The notes beneath the pieces were generated by a model. That model was not told where the DNA came from and did not search any database. It worked only from the letters and a program-made list of their open reading frames with translations. A stretch of DNA of 64,000 bases, taken from an uncultured Sunxiuqinia sp. (GTDB lineage: Bacteria; Bacteroidota; Bacteroidia; Bacteroidales; Prolixibacteraceae). This document shows positions 36,930 to 46,588 of this stretch, piece by piece. The stretch's first letter is position 1. Every line of letters starts with the position of its first letter. Location of the stretch: NCBI RefSeq assembly GCF_963678245.1, contig NZ_OY782771.1, positions 124,001 through 188,000 on the forward strand. The letters run 5' to 3'. The translations under genes and the position numbers were made by a program.

Positions 36930-37343
36930 AAATAGAAGTTGATAATAAATACTGCAGGGGGTGTATTTAGCATTTTTATAATCAGTTACTTGTTAGGTTT
37001 AGTTTCCATAGCTGTTAGCCAACAGTTCCGATGATAACTCAGGAATACCAGTCGACCTCGTTTTATGGTTGCTAATTATTTTGTGGAAATCTTATTTTCC
37101 TAACTCTAAAATATGAAATTGATCAGAATAATTGTTTGGTATATCTAATTTGGAATGATTATAAAGTGTAGTAGATCGATCATCTTTCAGAAAGGTGATT
37201 GGAGGATGAACAGGAGTAATATATTTACGAGTTAGAAGTTTTTATCATGCTCGTTTCATATTCTTACATAGATTTGATCGGTTTAGTCAACTAGTTCATC
37301 GAGGCTCTGCCATGAGATAGTCAGTTTTGAGAATTTTCTTTAT
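36930..37343. other. Non-coding gap
   Basis: 414 bp, AT-rich, between two minus-strand genes. No ORF of note, no clear promoter box and no strong hairpin were seen. Confidence 0.4.
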
Positions 37344-38330
37344 TTAGTTCAAATAGCCAAATTCCTCAAACCATTCCAGAGAATCGTTTATCGCTTGTTC
37401 AATTGGTGTTTGGGGCAATTGTAGTTCTTTCTGAGCTTTTCCTGAAGAGTAATAATTATCAGCTTGCAATAGTTGAGCATTAATCTGATTCAGTTTGGCC
37501 GGTTTGTGGAATATTTTTTCATACAGCGATCCTGTTGATCCTGCAATATTCAAGATTGGTGGAAGAATTTTTACCAACCGTTCGGGATAGCCTGAAACAG
37601 CTTTCATCATTGTAAAAAACTCCTGATAAGTCAGATTTTCATTCGCCAGTAAATAGCACGCTCCATTTTTCCCCATCTCAATCGCATTTACAATTCCGGT
37701 GGCTGCATCTTCAACATGCACAAAGTTTTTTCCTCCCGGCGGATAGGGCATCAGTTGTTTGCCATGTGCCATCAATAGCATTTGTCCCGAGCTTGGTTTC
37801 GCATCATATTTCCCCAACATAAAGGTGGGGTTAACAACGATTGCCGGAAAGTTGTGTTTCTGATAAAAATTCAATACTAATTGCTGTGCTTCGTATTTAC
37901 TTCGCATGTACCCTGATTGGTATTGAAGGCTTGTAAAAGGCGTTGTTTCATTGCCCGGGTTTTCCTTCGTTCCCGGACCAAATGCATTGGCCGAACCAAC
38001 GAAAATGAAACGTTCGACTCCGGCCTTTTTACATTCTTCAAGCATAAATTGTGCGCCATCAACATTTACTTTTTGATAATACTTGTAAGCAGATGGCCAT
38101 TGCGAAGTATTGGCTGCTACATGAATTACAACACGGCATCCGGAAAGTGCTTGTTGCAGATTATGACGATCCATGAAATTACCTTTGACAATTTCTGGAT
38201 TTGTATTTTTTAGCGAAAGCAAATTGCTGTTTTCGCGTACCATGGCTTTTACCTCATATTTAGCGTGCAATAGTTTTCTTACCAGATTGCTTCCAAGAAG
38301 ACTGTTTGCTCCGGTTATCAGTATTTTCAT
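37344..38330 (-). CDS. NAD(P)-dependent epimerase/dehydratase (extended SDR)
   Basis: 328 residues from the ATG at 38330 (MKILITGANSLLGSNLVRKLL), which carries the Rossmann motif GxxxxxG. The catalytic segment is YQSGYMRSKYEAQQL with Y-x3-K, preceded by FVGSANAFGPG. Dihydroflavonol-reductase/3-beta-HSD-like members show this pattern. The start lies inside the 3' end of the SDR gene upstream (71-bp overlap), so the two are co-transcribed and probably act on the same lipid or carbonyl substrate. Confidence 0.87.
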   Translation of the reverse strand: MKILITGANSLLGSNLVRKLLHAKYEVKAMVRENSNLLSLKNTNPEIVKGNFMDRHNLQQALSGCRVVIHVAANTSQWPSAYKYYQKVNVDGAQFMLEECKKAGVERFIFVGSANAFGPGTKENPGNETTPFTSLQYQSGYMRSKYEAQQLVLNFYQKHNFPAIVVNPTFMLGKYDAKPSSGQMLLMAHGKQLMPYPPGGKNFVHVEDAATGIVNAIEMGKNGACYLLANENLTYQEFFTMMKAVSGYPERLVKILPPILNIAGSTGSLYEKIFHKPAKLNQINAQLLQADNYYSSGKAQKELQLPQTPIEQAINDSLEWFEEFGYLN

Positions 38331-39129
38331 CGCTGTTTTTTTTCTCACGTTTAAAAATTCTGGTTCCTACAGATATGCGGAAGTTTTCCGTAACCAAACG
38401 GATAAAGAAGGCATTGATCCGGTTCATGATACCAGGAATGATTACTGATTTACCTTTCAGCATTTTCCCAAGTGCAATAGTCGCAATCTGTGCAGGGGTC
38501 ATAATGGATAACTTTACGTAAGAACTTTGTCCATTTATTCGTGTGGAAACATCGGCATTCGTCATGATTGGACCCGGATTTAATACGCTGACACTTACAT
38601 TTGAATCTTCGAGCTCGGCTTCCAGTCCTCTTGTAAAATGATGAACAAAGGCTTTTGTGGCTGGATAAATCGTCTTATAGGGTACGGGCGAAAAGGCAGC
38701 CAGGCTCGAAACATTGAGAATATATGATGAATTAAGCTTTTTTAATTCAGGCAAAAGAATTCGGGTCAATAATGTCATTGCACGAATGTTTAGTTGGATC
38801 ATGTTGTCGAGGTAGCCAATTTCGGAATCTGCAAATCCTTGCGTTCCTCCAATTCCCGCGTTGTTGATTAGGATATTGACCGTAAAATTTTGCGTTACCC
38901 AATTCGCGAAATCTACAACTGTTTCGAGATTGGTGAGATCCGTTTCTTTGCATTGAACCTTTATTTGGTAGGTTTGCTTGAGCTTTTCGCACAATTTATC
39001 GAGATTTTCATTTGGCAACGAAATCAGGATCAGGTTCATCTTTCTACTGGCACATTCTTCAGCAAACGCTTTTCCGAGCCCCGTGCTGGCACCGGTAATT
39101 AAAGTGTATAAACACTCAGTATCATTCAT
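38260..39129 (-). CDS. Classical short-chain dehydrogenase/reductase
   Basis: 289 residues. The cofactor motif TGASTGLGKAF is near residue 13, NNAG near 90, the catalytic Ser in LNVSSLAAFS, and YPATK as Y-x3-K near 155. A basic, low-complexity C-terminal tail (KREKKNSDENTDNRSKQ) extends past the normal fold and overlaps the next gene. DltE-type and fatty-ketone reductases are similar. A TACATTTG box (39155-39162 on the minus strand) lies about 26 bp upstream and fits a -7 element. Confidence 0.87.
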   Translation of the reverse strand: MNDTECLYTLITGASTGLGKAFAEECASRKMNLILISLPNENLDKLCEKLKQTYQIKVQCKETDLTNLETVVDFANWVTQNFTVNILINNAGIGGTQGFADSEIGYLDNMIQLNIRAMTLLTRILLPELKKLNSSYILNVSSLAAFSPVPYKTIYPATKAFVHHFTRGLEAELEDSNVSVSVLNPGPIMTNADVSTRINGQSSYVKLSIMTPAQIATIALGKMLKGKSVIIPGIMNRINAFFIRLVTENFRISVGTRIFKREKKNSDENTDNRSKQSSWKQSGKKTIAR

Positions 39130-39634
39130 GGATTTTTATTTTCTTTTTTTTCTCCAAATGTATTTGGCGATCCTGTTCTTTTTTCCGAACAAGGCCTTTA
39201 ATTTATTCCGCAAAATGTGGGCTAATTTATGAGAACTGTTGTTCGGATAAAGCTTTTTTCTGCTAACTAGCTGAATTATAGCTTTGAATTTTATCTTTTT
39301 TTATCGAGTGACCACTAGCTGTAGTTTGAAAAAACTGAGATTGGTGTCCACATATTGTAGCCCATATTACTCGCTTTATTAGCAAAGGTATATTTAATAA
39401 AGAGGAATCCTTATTTATCCAACAAAAAAGCACCCTTTAGTGCGTTTCATTATTTGCAATTATCTGATTGGGTCTTTACAATTCATAAAACGAATTCTAC
39501 AATCCAAGTCCTTTATCCTTCAATATAAAAAGAATAACTTGTTTTCGTTTTCAAATAATTGTTGATTTGTCTGATGATTTTTACCTATTTGGTATAATTG
39601 ATCAATTAAATTTAATATTTGGTCAATATAAATT
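39130..39634. other. Divergent regulatory gap
   Basis: 505 bp between the minus-strand SDR pair and the plus-strand kinase. It holds the SDR promoter box (39155-39162), a GCAC/GTGC mini-hairpin at about 39431-39444 followed on the minus strand by T residues, and the palindrome AATTGATCAATT upstream of the kinase start. No gene is seen. Confidence 0.4.
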
Positions 39635-40723
39635 ATGGATCAAACAGCAAAAAGAAAATATTCTCTTATTGAGTTGCTTTTAGGCTTCGTGTTAATCAAT
39701 GGGCTTCATTTCCTGATCAAGAAATACGACTCCTCATTTGAAGGTATTTGGGATTATGGCATGAGAGGAATTTTCTTTCATTTATTCTTTGTATTGGTGG
39801 GGCTTGTTTTTTTGTGGCTCGGAAGATGGCTGTCGAAAGAGATCCGGTCATCAGCTTTTAAAAATCTGAAGAGACGACTTCAGCTTGTTCTGGGAGCAAC
39901 CATTTTTTTGACATACGGGCTATTTGTTTCCATCAGCTTTAATGAATTATACTATTTTCTGTTTTATCGAATAACAGATCAGGAGTACATATGGAAAGAG
40001 CATCAGCTATTTGATCCGGACTTTTCGCTAATCATCTTCATTTTTTATTTTTTCGTCGCTACGGGGATTAATCTAGTTCATTATTTCAGAAACTGGCGAG
40101 AAGCACAATTGATGGCTGAGCGTCTGAAAAAGGAAAATATTCAATCGAAGTTTGAAGTTTTGAAAAATCAGATCGACCCTCATTTTTTCTTTAATAGTTT
40201 GAGTGTGCTGACTTCTCTGGTTTATAAGGATGCAAACCTGTCGGCTGAATACATAACACAACTGTCGAAAATGTACCGCTATATTTTGGAAGGTAAGAAC
40301 CAGAGTTTGGCGTTGGTTCGAGAGGAGCTGAACTTTTTGAATTCCTATATCTTTCTAATCAAAGTGAGGTACGACGAAACGATCCGTTTTGATATTGAAC
40401 TGGATGAAAAGCTGGCAGAGACTGTTTTTCTACCTAACAGTGCTTTGCAAATGCTGGTTGAGAATGCCATCAAGCATAACCGGTTTGGTGACGAGAATCC
40501 GCTGGCTGTGCGCATCTTCTCCGATGATGGCTATATTCAGGTGGTTAATAATATAAGTAAAAGAGAACTGATTGAGTCCTCTTCGAAGATCGGACTGGAG
40601 AACATTAAGAAACGATACGAATTGCTCGGCGATTACGAGTTGCTTATTGAAGAGACCGAGCAGACTTTTACCGTAAAATTACCAAAACTATTGGCCAATG
40701 AAGTTCAGGATTTTAATATTTGA
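39635..40723 (+). CDS. LytS-type membrane histidine kinase
   Basis: 362 residues. Four TM helices (about 10-30, 45-65, 85-110, 128-150) have almost no extracellular domain. A short coiled linker is followed by QIDPHFFFNSLSVLTSL with the phospho-His, the N-box QMLVENAIKHN and the G-box region GLENIKKRYELLG. This is the His_kinase (LytS/YehU) class. It overlaps the response regulator by 26 bp. The likely stimulus is in the membrane. Confidence 0.92.
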   Translation: MDQTAKRKYSLIELLLGFVLINGLHFLIKKYDSSFEGIWDYGMRGIFFHLFFVLVGLVFLWLGRWLSKEIRSSAFKNLKRRLQLVLGATIFLTYGLFVSISFNELYYFLFYRITDQEYIWKEHQLFDPDFSLIIFIFYFFVATGINLVHYFRNWREAQLMAERLKKENIQSKFEVLKNQIDPHFFFNSLSVLTSLVYKDANLSAEYITQLSKMYRYILEGKNQSLALVREELNFLNSYIFLIKVRYDETIRFDIELDEKLAETVFLPNSALQMLVENAIKHNRFGDENPLAVRIFSDDGYIQVVNNISKRELIESSSKIGLENIKKRYELLGDYELLIEETEQTFTVKLPKLLANEVQDFNI

Positions 40724-41462
40724 AGATGAACAATTAACCGCAGAGCGCTTGGAACAGCTGCTATTGCGCTTAGGTTACGATCTGGATATACTGGGCGTTC
40801 TGAATTCTATAAAACAAGGTGTCGCATGGTTTAAGTCGAACCCTAATCCTGATTTGATCTTGATGGATATTCACTTGTCAGATGGTTCCTGTTTTGAGCT
40901 TTTCAACAAAGTCACCATCGATGTGCCGGTTATTTTCACAACGGCTTACGATGATTATGCGATAAAGGCATTTAAGGTTAATAGCATTGATTATTTGCTA
41001 AAACCGATAGATTTTCAGGACTTGTCGGAGGCATTTAATAAGTTCAGGAAGTATCAGAGTCCTGATCCACAAGCAAAGCAACAGTTGATTCAATCATTAT
41101 ATGAACAAATCAGCCGCAAGGGGAAATATAAGCAACGGTTTCTGGTTAAGCTTGGGGAGCAGCTCAAGCGAATTGAAAGTCGCGAAATAGCTTATTTTAT
41201 TTTTGACGATGGTTTGGTGTGGGCGAATAGCCAATCTGGATTAAGACTGCCCATGGATCAGTCTTTAGAACAGTTGGAGCAGCTACTGGATCCATCTCAG
41301 TTTTTTCGCATCAACCGGAAAATGCTGATTAATCTCAATTCGGTAAAAAAAATACATCTGTATTTCAACAGCCGGTTAAAATTGCATCTTGATCCTGATT
41401 TTGGGAAGGACGTGATTGTAAGCAGGGAGCGCGTGAATGATTTTAAAGAGTGGATGGGGTGA
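40698..41462 (+). CDS. LytTR response regulator
   Basis: 254 residues. The receiver has FEDEQ, phosphoacceptor in LILMDIHLSDG, T in FTTAYDD and K in YLLKPID. The C-terminal LytTR DNA-binding domain (about 150-254) has RFLVKLGEQLKRIESREIAYF and FFRINRKMLINLNSVKKIHLYFNSR. It is the intact partner of the kinase it overlaps. The TonB-dependent receptor gene 176 bp downstream is a candidate target. Confidence 0.93.
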   Translation: MKFRILIFEDEQLTAERLEQLLLRLGYDLDILGVLNSIKQGVAWFKSNPNPDLILMDIHLSDGSCFELFNKVTIDVPVIFTTAYDDYAIKAFKVNSIDYLLKPIDFQDLSEAFNKFRKYQSPDPQAKQQLIQSLYEQISRKGKYKQRFLVKLGEQLKRIESREIAYFIFDDGLVWANSQSGLRLPMDQSLEQLEQLLDPSQFFRINRKMLINLNSVKKIHLYFNSRLKLHLDPDFGKDVIVSRERVNDFKEWMG

Positions 41463-41637
41463 TATGTAAATCAATAAAATAGAAGCTGGGTTAGCATCAA
41501 AATCCGGGCAGCGCCAACCTATAAATAAGATACTGAAACCTCATATAAAGCGAAAAGCCATCGCACATGAGGGAGGTCTTTTATTGTCTTTTTTAAGGAA
41601 CAGAAACAGAGATAGTACGAAATTAAACAAGAAAACA

Positions 41638-43977
41638 ATGAACAGAAGACTAATTTTATTATTCATGCTGTTATGTGTCCAGACACTTGTCTGGGCACAG
41701 GATGGACAGGTTATTAAAGGAAGTGTGGCAGATGCTTTTTCGCAGGAACCACTGGCAGGGGCTACCGTAGTAATTGTAGGTAGTAGTCCGCAACTGGGAA
41801 CGATAACCGATGAAAACGGAAATTTTAGATTGTGGAATATTAAGCCGGGCAGGTATAATGTGCTGGTTCGCTTTATGGGTTATGAAAACTATCTATTTCG
41901 CGAGGTATTGGTGGGGTCAGGAAAGGAAGTTGTATTAAGAGCAGGCTTGAAAGAACTGACCGAAGAATTAGATGAAGTGAAAATTACTGCCCGAACATCC
42001 AAAGAAAGACCAATTAATACCATGGCTACCATTAGTGCCCGACAATTAAGCGTGGAAGAAGCCAACCGATATGCCGGAGGTTTCGATGATCCGGCTCGTT
42101 TGGCAGGCTCGTTTGCAGGAGTGGCTTCAGAAGTTGTCAACAACGGAATTGTCGTTCGCGGAAACTCACCACGTAATTTGCTATGGCGATTGGAAGGTGT
42201 TGAAATTTCGAATCCAACCCATTTTGCCGATGTGATTTCGTTTGGAACTGGAGGTATTACAGCTTTGTCGAGTCACATGCTGGCCAACTCTGATTTTTAT
42301 ACAGGAGCTTTCCCCGCTGAATATGGGAATGCGTTGTCGGGTGTTTTTGATGTTCGCATGCGTACCGGAAACAACGAGAAGTTTGAGCATACTTTTCAGG
42401 CTGGCATTATTGGGATCGATTTCGCTTCGGAAGGACCTCTAAAAAAGGGAGGTGCGTCGTATTTGTTTAACTATCGATATTCAACGTATGCATTGCTGGG
42501 TGGGCTAATTCCAGAGGAGGCCGGCTCTATCGGCTATCAGGATTTTTCATTCAAGTTGAACTTCCCAACAAAAAGAGCGGGCAACTTTACACTTTTGGGA
42601 ATTGGAGCTTTAGATAGTCAGGATCGTGATCCGTTCTCCGATCCGAAAGACTGGGAAACGGTTCAGGATAAAGAAGGCTATGATTTGAGTTTGTCGATGG
42701 GAGCAATGGGACTTACCCATAAAATGCTTCTCGGCGAAAATACGTATTTACATTCAACATTGGCAGCCTCTGGAAATGGGATTGAAACAGCCTATGATCA
42801 GTTGGATGACAATAGCACATTGCATAAAAAGGAGCGCGTGAACAACGATACCTGGAAATATACATTGACCAGTACGTTGAATCATAAATTCGGGAATAAG
42901 CATTCGAACCGAACCGGCTTTGTTTTAGATAATTTGCATTACAATGTGGATAATCGAGAAGCCATTGTTTTAGGTAATGAACTGACCACTTATGCCGACG
43001 AAAAGGGAAGTGCTTTTTCCGTTCAACTTTTTACACAATCGATGATAGCATTGAGTAGTAAATTTGAACTAAACGCCGGGGTGCATGCACATTATTTCGA
43101 GTTGAATGAAGAGGTATCAATTGAACCGCGGGTAGGAATGACATATCAAGTTGGGCGAAATCAATCATTGGGCTTGGCTTATGGGCTTAACAGCCGGATA
43201 GAAATGATTGGGTTTTATCTGGCTCGTCAGCAAACTGCGGCAGGAATAATTCAGCCCAACGAGGAGTTGAAAATGACCAAGGCGCATCATTTTGGCTTGG
43301 CTTATGATATCAACCTGACTAAGAATACAAGGTTTAAAGTTGAGCCTTACTACCAGTATTTGTATGATGTTCCGGTTGTTCCGAATAGTTATTTCTCGTT
43401 GCAGAACCTGGAGCTTGATTGGTTTTTCAACGAAACCTTGGTTAATGAGGGAACGGGAACAAACATCGGAATTGATTTTACCCTGGAACATTTTTTAACC
43501 AATGGCTTTTACTACCTGGCAACTGCTTCAGTTTTCGACTCAAAATATAAAGGGGGCGATGGCGTGGAGCGAAACAGCCTGTACGATAAAAACTATGTCG
43601 TTAATCTGCTGACCGGAAAAGAATGGCAATTGGGTCGCAATAAGGCAAATACCCTGAGTGTGAATGCTCGTGCTACCATGATGGGAGGAGATCGTTATTT
43701 GCCGCTGTTGTTAGATCAGTCGATAACTAGTGGTGAGCTGATTTATGATTACTCTCAGGCCTATGAAGAGCAGGAAGATCCGGCATTGGTTGTTTCTTTG
43801 GGATTTTCGTACAGGAAGAATAAACCAACTCATGCTAGTGTGTGGTCATTTCATTTAATTAATGCTACGGGCTATGACGAATATCGGGATTATGAGTTTA
43901 ATCTGAAAACCGGCTTGCCTGAGAAACAGTTCGATCGGAGTATTGTTCCAAACTTGAGTTATAAAATTGAATTTTAG
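41638..43977 (+). CDS. TonB-dependent outer-membrane receptor
   Basis: 779 residues from the ATG at 41638 (MNRRLILLFMLLCVQTLVWAQ, signal peptide). A carboxypeptidase-regulatory-like domain (about 24-105: IKGSVADAFSQEPLAGATVVI) is followed by a plug domain (about 115-230) and a beta-barrel ending in an aromatic strand (SYKIEF). No SusD partner follows, so it is not a typical glycan-uptake pair. It may import a metal chelate, vitamin or peptide. Placement directly after the LytS/LytTR pair suggests regulation by it. Confidence 0.9.
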   Translation: MNRRLILLFMLLCVQTLVWAQDGQVIKGSVADAFSQEPLAGATVVIVGSSPQLGTITDENGNFRLWNIKPGRYNVLVRFMGYENYLFREVLVGSGKEVVLRAGLKELTEELDEVKITARTSKERPINTMATISARQLSVEEANRYAGGFDDPARLAGSFAGVASEVVNNGIVVRGNSPRNLLWRLEGVEISNPTHFADVISFGTGGITALSSHMLANSDFYTGAFPAEYGNALSGVFDVRMRTGNNEKFEHTFQAGIIGIDFASEGPLKKGGASYLFNYRYSTYALLGGLIPEEAGSIGYQDFSFKLNFPTKRAGNFTLLGIGALDSQDRDPFSDPKDWETVQDKEGYDLSLSMGAMGLTHKMLLGENTYLHSTLAASGNGIETAYDQLDDNSTLHKKERVNNDTWKYTLTSTLNHKFGNKHSNRTGFVLDNLHYNVDNREAIVLGNELTTYADEKGSAFSVQLFTQSMIALSSKFELNAGVHAHYFELNEEVSIEPRVGMTYQVGRNQSLGLAYGLNSRIEMIGFYLARQQTAAGIIQPNEELKMTKAHHFGLAYDINLTKNTRFKVEPYYQYLYDVPVVPNSYFSLQNLELDWFFNETLVNEGTGTNIGIDFTLEHFLTNGFYYLATASVFDSKYKGGDGVERNSLYDKNYVVNLLTGKEWQLGRNKANTLSVNARATMMGGDRYLPLLLDQSITSGELIYDYSQAYEEQEDPALVVSLGFSYRKNKPTHASVWSFHLINATGYDEYRDYEFNLKTGLPEKQFDRSIVPNLSYKIEF

Positions 43978-43985
43978 CATTTTTG

Positions 43986-44014
43986 AGATACGATCCTTTC
44001 GCGGGATTGTATCT
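43986..44014 (+). terminator. Terminator after the TonB-dependent receptor
   Basis: AGATACGATCC (43986-43996) pairs with GGATTGTATCT (44004-44014), one G-T pair, followed by TTAAAT. It begins 8 bp after the stop. Confidence 0.65.
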
Positions 44015-44186
44015 TTAAATCATACCTGTAAGTCTCCTATCGATTTAATTTATAGACTAAAGAGCTCATCTTTATTTATATTCATTAAAAATAACAGCTA
44101 TTTAAAGGATATGTAAATTGCTTTATATGTAAATGCTTGAAAATCAAAACCTGATATTTGTTACCTAAAGGTTAAAAACTTCTTAG

Positions 44187-44222
44187 TTTTTGGGTAGTCC
44201 TTATGTAAAAAGGTTAATTTTG
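44187..44222 (+). promoter_or_regulatory. Bacteroidota-type promoter for mutA-mutB
   Basis: A -7 box TAATTTTG (44215-44222, full match to TAnnTTTG) with TTTTTG at 44187-44192 as the -33 element, spacing 22. The mutA ATG follows at 44250. Confidence 0.6.
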
Positions 44223-44249
44223 CAGCCTGATTTTCTTAACAATTACATT

Positions 44250-46130
44250 ATGACAGAAAAATATATCAAACTATTTAATGAGTTTCCTCCTGTCAGTTCT
44301 GAGGCTTGGAAAGAAAAAGTGGTTGCCGATTTAAAAGGTGCCGACTTTGACCGCAAGCTGGTGTGGAGGACAAACGAAGGTTTTTCGGTTCAACCGTATT
44401 ACAGACAGGAAGACCTTGCAAAACTAGACTACCTGAATGCATTGCCAGGAGAGTTTCCTTATGTGCGGGGTACTAAAACCAATAACAACGATTGGTATGT
44501 TCGTCAGAATATCATCGTAAAAGATTTGGAAGAGTCCAACAAGAAAGCACTGGAAGTATTGATGAAAGGTGTGACTTCGTTGGGCTTCGTTTTTAATGAA
44601 TGTACCGAAGTTACCGTTGACGACCTGGCTGTTTTGCTAAAAGGCATTTGTTTGGAGTCGGTTGAGGTGAACTTTGAAGCGAAGTGTTGCACATGCAAAA
44701 TTGCTGAAGCATTTGCAGAGTATGTATTGGCTGGCAAATGGGATGCAAAAAGTATTGTTGCATCTGTTGCTTACGATCCCTTCGGAAACTACCTGCTTTA
44801 CGGTCGGTTCAAAAAAGGTGTTGATCATGTATTAACTCAGGCTCAAAGTCTAATTGGCAAATCTGCCGAATTACCAAAATACCGCGTATTGGCAGTGAAT
44901 GGTAAAAACTATGGAAATGCCGGTGCTTCTGTTGTTCAGGAATTGGCTTTTTCATTGGCTCAGGGTGTTGAATATCTTTCAACACTAACCGAAAAAGGAG
45001 TGGCAGTTGAAGATGTGGCTAAAAACATCAAATTTAATTTGAGTGTGAGTGCCAATTACTTCATGGAGATCGCCAAGCTGCGTGCAGCTCGCATGTTGTG
45101 GGCACAAATTGTAAAAGCTTACGAACCTAAGTGTGAGTGCGGTTGCAAAATGCGTGTTCATGCTGAAACCGGAAGTTGGAACAAAACGTTCTACGATCCT
45201 TATGTGAATATGCTTCGTACCCAAACCGAGGCAATGAGTGCTGCGTTAGGTGGTGCTGACTCAATCACAGTACTTCCGTTCAATGCAATTTTCGAAGAAC
45301 CAACAACCTTCTCTGATCGTATTGCCCGTAATCAACAATTGTTGTTGAAAGAAGAATCACACTTCGATAAAATAGTTGACCCTGGTGCGGGCTCATATTA
45401 TATTGAAGAATTAACCGCATCGATTGCTGACGAAGTTTGGAAGTTGTTCATAGAAATTCAGGATAAAGGTGGTTTCCTTGCTGCAGCAAAAGGCGGTTTC
45501 ATTCAAACGAAAGTGAAAGAAATGGCTGCTAAACGTGACCTGAAAGTTGCTACCCGTCGCGAAAATTTGTTGGGGATTAACCAATTCCCAAATTTCACCG
45601 AGCGATTGGAAAAAGCGGAATTGGTAGAAGAAGCGCTGAGTCCTACAGATTTAACTGCTGACGATGCTGAAATTGAAACCCTCAAACCATATCGTGGTGC
45701 AATGGCTTTCGAAAAACTTCGTGTAGCGACTGATAAATACTCAAAAGAGAACAAACGTCCTTTGGCTTTTATGCTAACAGTTGGAAACATTAACTTTAGT
45801 AAAGCACGCTCTCAGTTTGCCTGTAACTTTTTTGCTGTTGCCGGTTACGATGTGAAAGACAACAATGGTTTTGCCAGTGTTGCCGATGGTGTTGCTGCCG
45901 CTAAAGAAGCTGGTGCCGATATCGTTGTAATTTGTAGCTCTGACGATGAATATGCTGAAGCTGCTCCTACTGCTTTCGACTTAATTAAAGACGAAGCTAT
46001 TTTTGTAGTGGCCGGTGCGCCTGCTTGCACAGATGATTTGAAAGCAAAAGGAATTGAAAACTTCATTCATGTGAAGAGTAATCTGCTGGACGAGTTGAAA
46101 GCTTACAATGCAAAGTTGGGAATTAAATAA
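44250..46130 (+). CDS. mutA: Methylmalonyl-CoA mutase small subunit
   Basis: 626 residues from the ATG at 44250 (MTEKYIKLFNEFPPVSSEAW). It has the mutase TIM-barrel (ARNQQLLLKEESHFDKIVDPGAGSYYIEELT), but the C-terminal cobalamin-like domain lacks the DxHxxG motif. This is the expected degeneracy of the non-catalytic subunit of the heterodimeric, B12-dependent enzyme that interconverts succinyl-CoA and methylmalonyl-CoA in propionate metabolism. The catalytic subunit mutB follows, separated by an inserted small gene. Confidence 0.95.
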   Translation: MTEKYIKLFNEFPPVSSEAWKEKVVADLKGADFDRKLVWRTNEGFSVQPYYRQEDLAKLDYLNALPGEFPYVRGTKTNNNDWYVRQNIIVKDLEESNKKALEVLMKGVTSLGFVFNECTEVTVDDLAVLLKGICLESVEVNFEAKCCTCKIAEAFAEYVLAGKWDAKSIVASVAYDPFGNYLLYGRFKKGVDHVLTQAQSLIGKSAELPKYRVLAVNGKNYGNAGASVVQELAFSLAQGVEYLSTLTEKGVAVEDVAKNIKFNLSVSANYFMEIAKLRAARMLWAQIVKAYEPKCECGCKMRVHAETGSWNKTFYDPYVNMLRTQTEAMSAALGGADSITVLPFNAIFEEPTTFSDRIARNQQLLLKEESHFDKIVDPGAGSYYIEELTASIADEVWKLFIEIQDKGGFLAAAKGGFIQTKVKEMAAKRDLKVATRRENLLGINQFPNFTERLEKAELVEEALSPTDLTADDAEIETLKPYRGAMAFEKLRVATDKYSKENKRPLAFMLTVGNINFSKARSQFACNFFAVAGYDVKDNNGFASVADGVAAAKEAGADIVVICSSDDEYAEAAPTAFDLIKDEAIFVVAGAPACTDDLKAKGIENFIHVKSNLLDELKAYNAKLGIK

Positions 46131-46137
46131 CGGAGTT

Positions 46138-46574
46138 TAGATTTAAGAACCAAGAATAAAGAATCAAGAGACAAGATTTGAAAGATGCACAATTTTAAGA
46201 ATTTGAAAATATGGCAAAATTCCCGTTTACTGGTGAAAGAAGTATTTCTTTCAACCAGGGATTTTCCTGTAGATGAAAAATTCGGACTTGTATCTCAAAT
46301 TTTAAGAAGTGCGTATTCAGTCCCCTCAAATATTGCTGAAGGATCGGGACGTTCAACTAACAAAGAGTTTGCTAGGTTTCTGGACATTGCTTTAGGCTCT
46401 GCTTTTGAACTTGAAACTCAATTGATTCTTGCTTCGGATATTGGTTATTTATCTGAAAATAAACTACAAGAAATACAAACCTTATTACAAGAGATTCAAA
46501 AAATGATTTACTCATTCAAGATGAATTTGTAGTATCAAGATTTTTCTTGTCTTGGTTCTAGAATCTTGAATCTA
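46138..46574. mobile_element. IVP-like unit with imperfect terminal inverted repeats between mutA and mutB
   Basis: The left end (46138-46179) begins TAGATTTAAGAACCAAGA. The reverse complement of the right end (46536-46574) begins TAGATTCAAGATTCTAGAAC and continues with CAAGACAAG. Both ends share TAGATT-AAGA and AGAACCAAGA. The unit fills almost all the space between the mutA stop and the mutB start and carries one gene. It resembles intervening-sequence elements seen in 23S rRNA genes, here outside rRNA. Confidence 0.55.
46185..46532 (+). CDS. Four-helix-bundle protein (23S rRNA intervening-sequence family)
   Basis: 115 residues with the family signature FKNLKIWQNSRLLVKEV at the start, then LRSAYSVPSNIAEGSGRSTNKEF and ALGSAFELETQL, all alpha-helical. 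Members occur inside 23S rRNA intervening sequences and as stand-alone genes; the function is unknown, with nucleic-acid binding suspected. It is translated in the same direction as mutA and mutB, so it is probably carried on their transcript. Confidence 0.9.
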   Translation: MHNFKNLKIWQNSRLLVKEVFLSTRDFPVDEKFGLVSQILRSAYSVPSNIAEGSGRSTNKEFARFLDIALGSAFELETQLILASDIGYLSENKLQEIQTLLQEIQKMIYSFKMNL

Positions 46575-46588
46575 ATATCTTACAAATT

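Noticed and set aside
39431-39450. GCAC/GTGC mini-hairpin as a terminator
   Set aside because: The stem is only 4 bp and no transcript needs ending there on the minus strand.
46138-46180. AAG-rich repeats considered as a CRISPR-like or satellite array
   Set aside because: There are no regular spacers and only two related ends, which fit terminal repeats of the inserted unit better.
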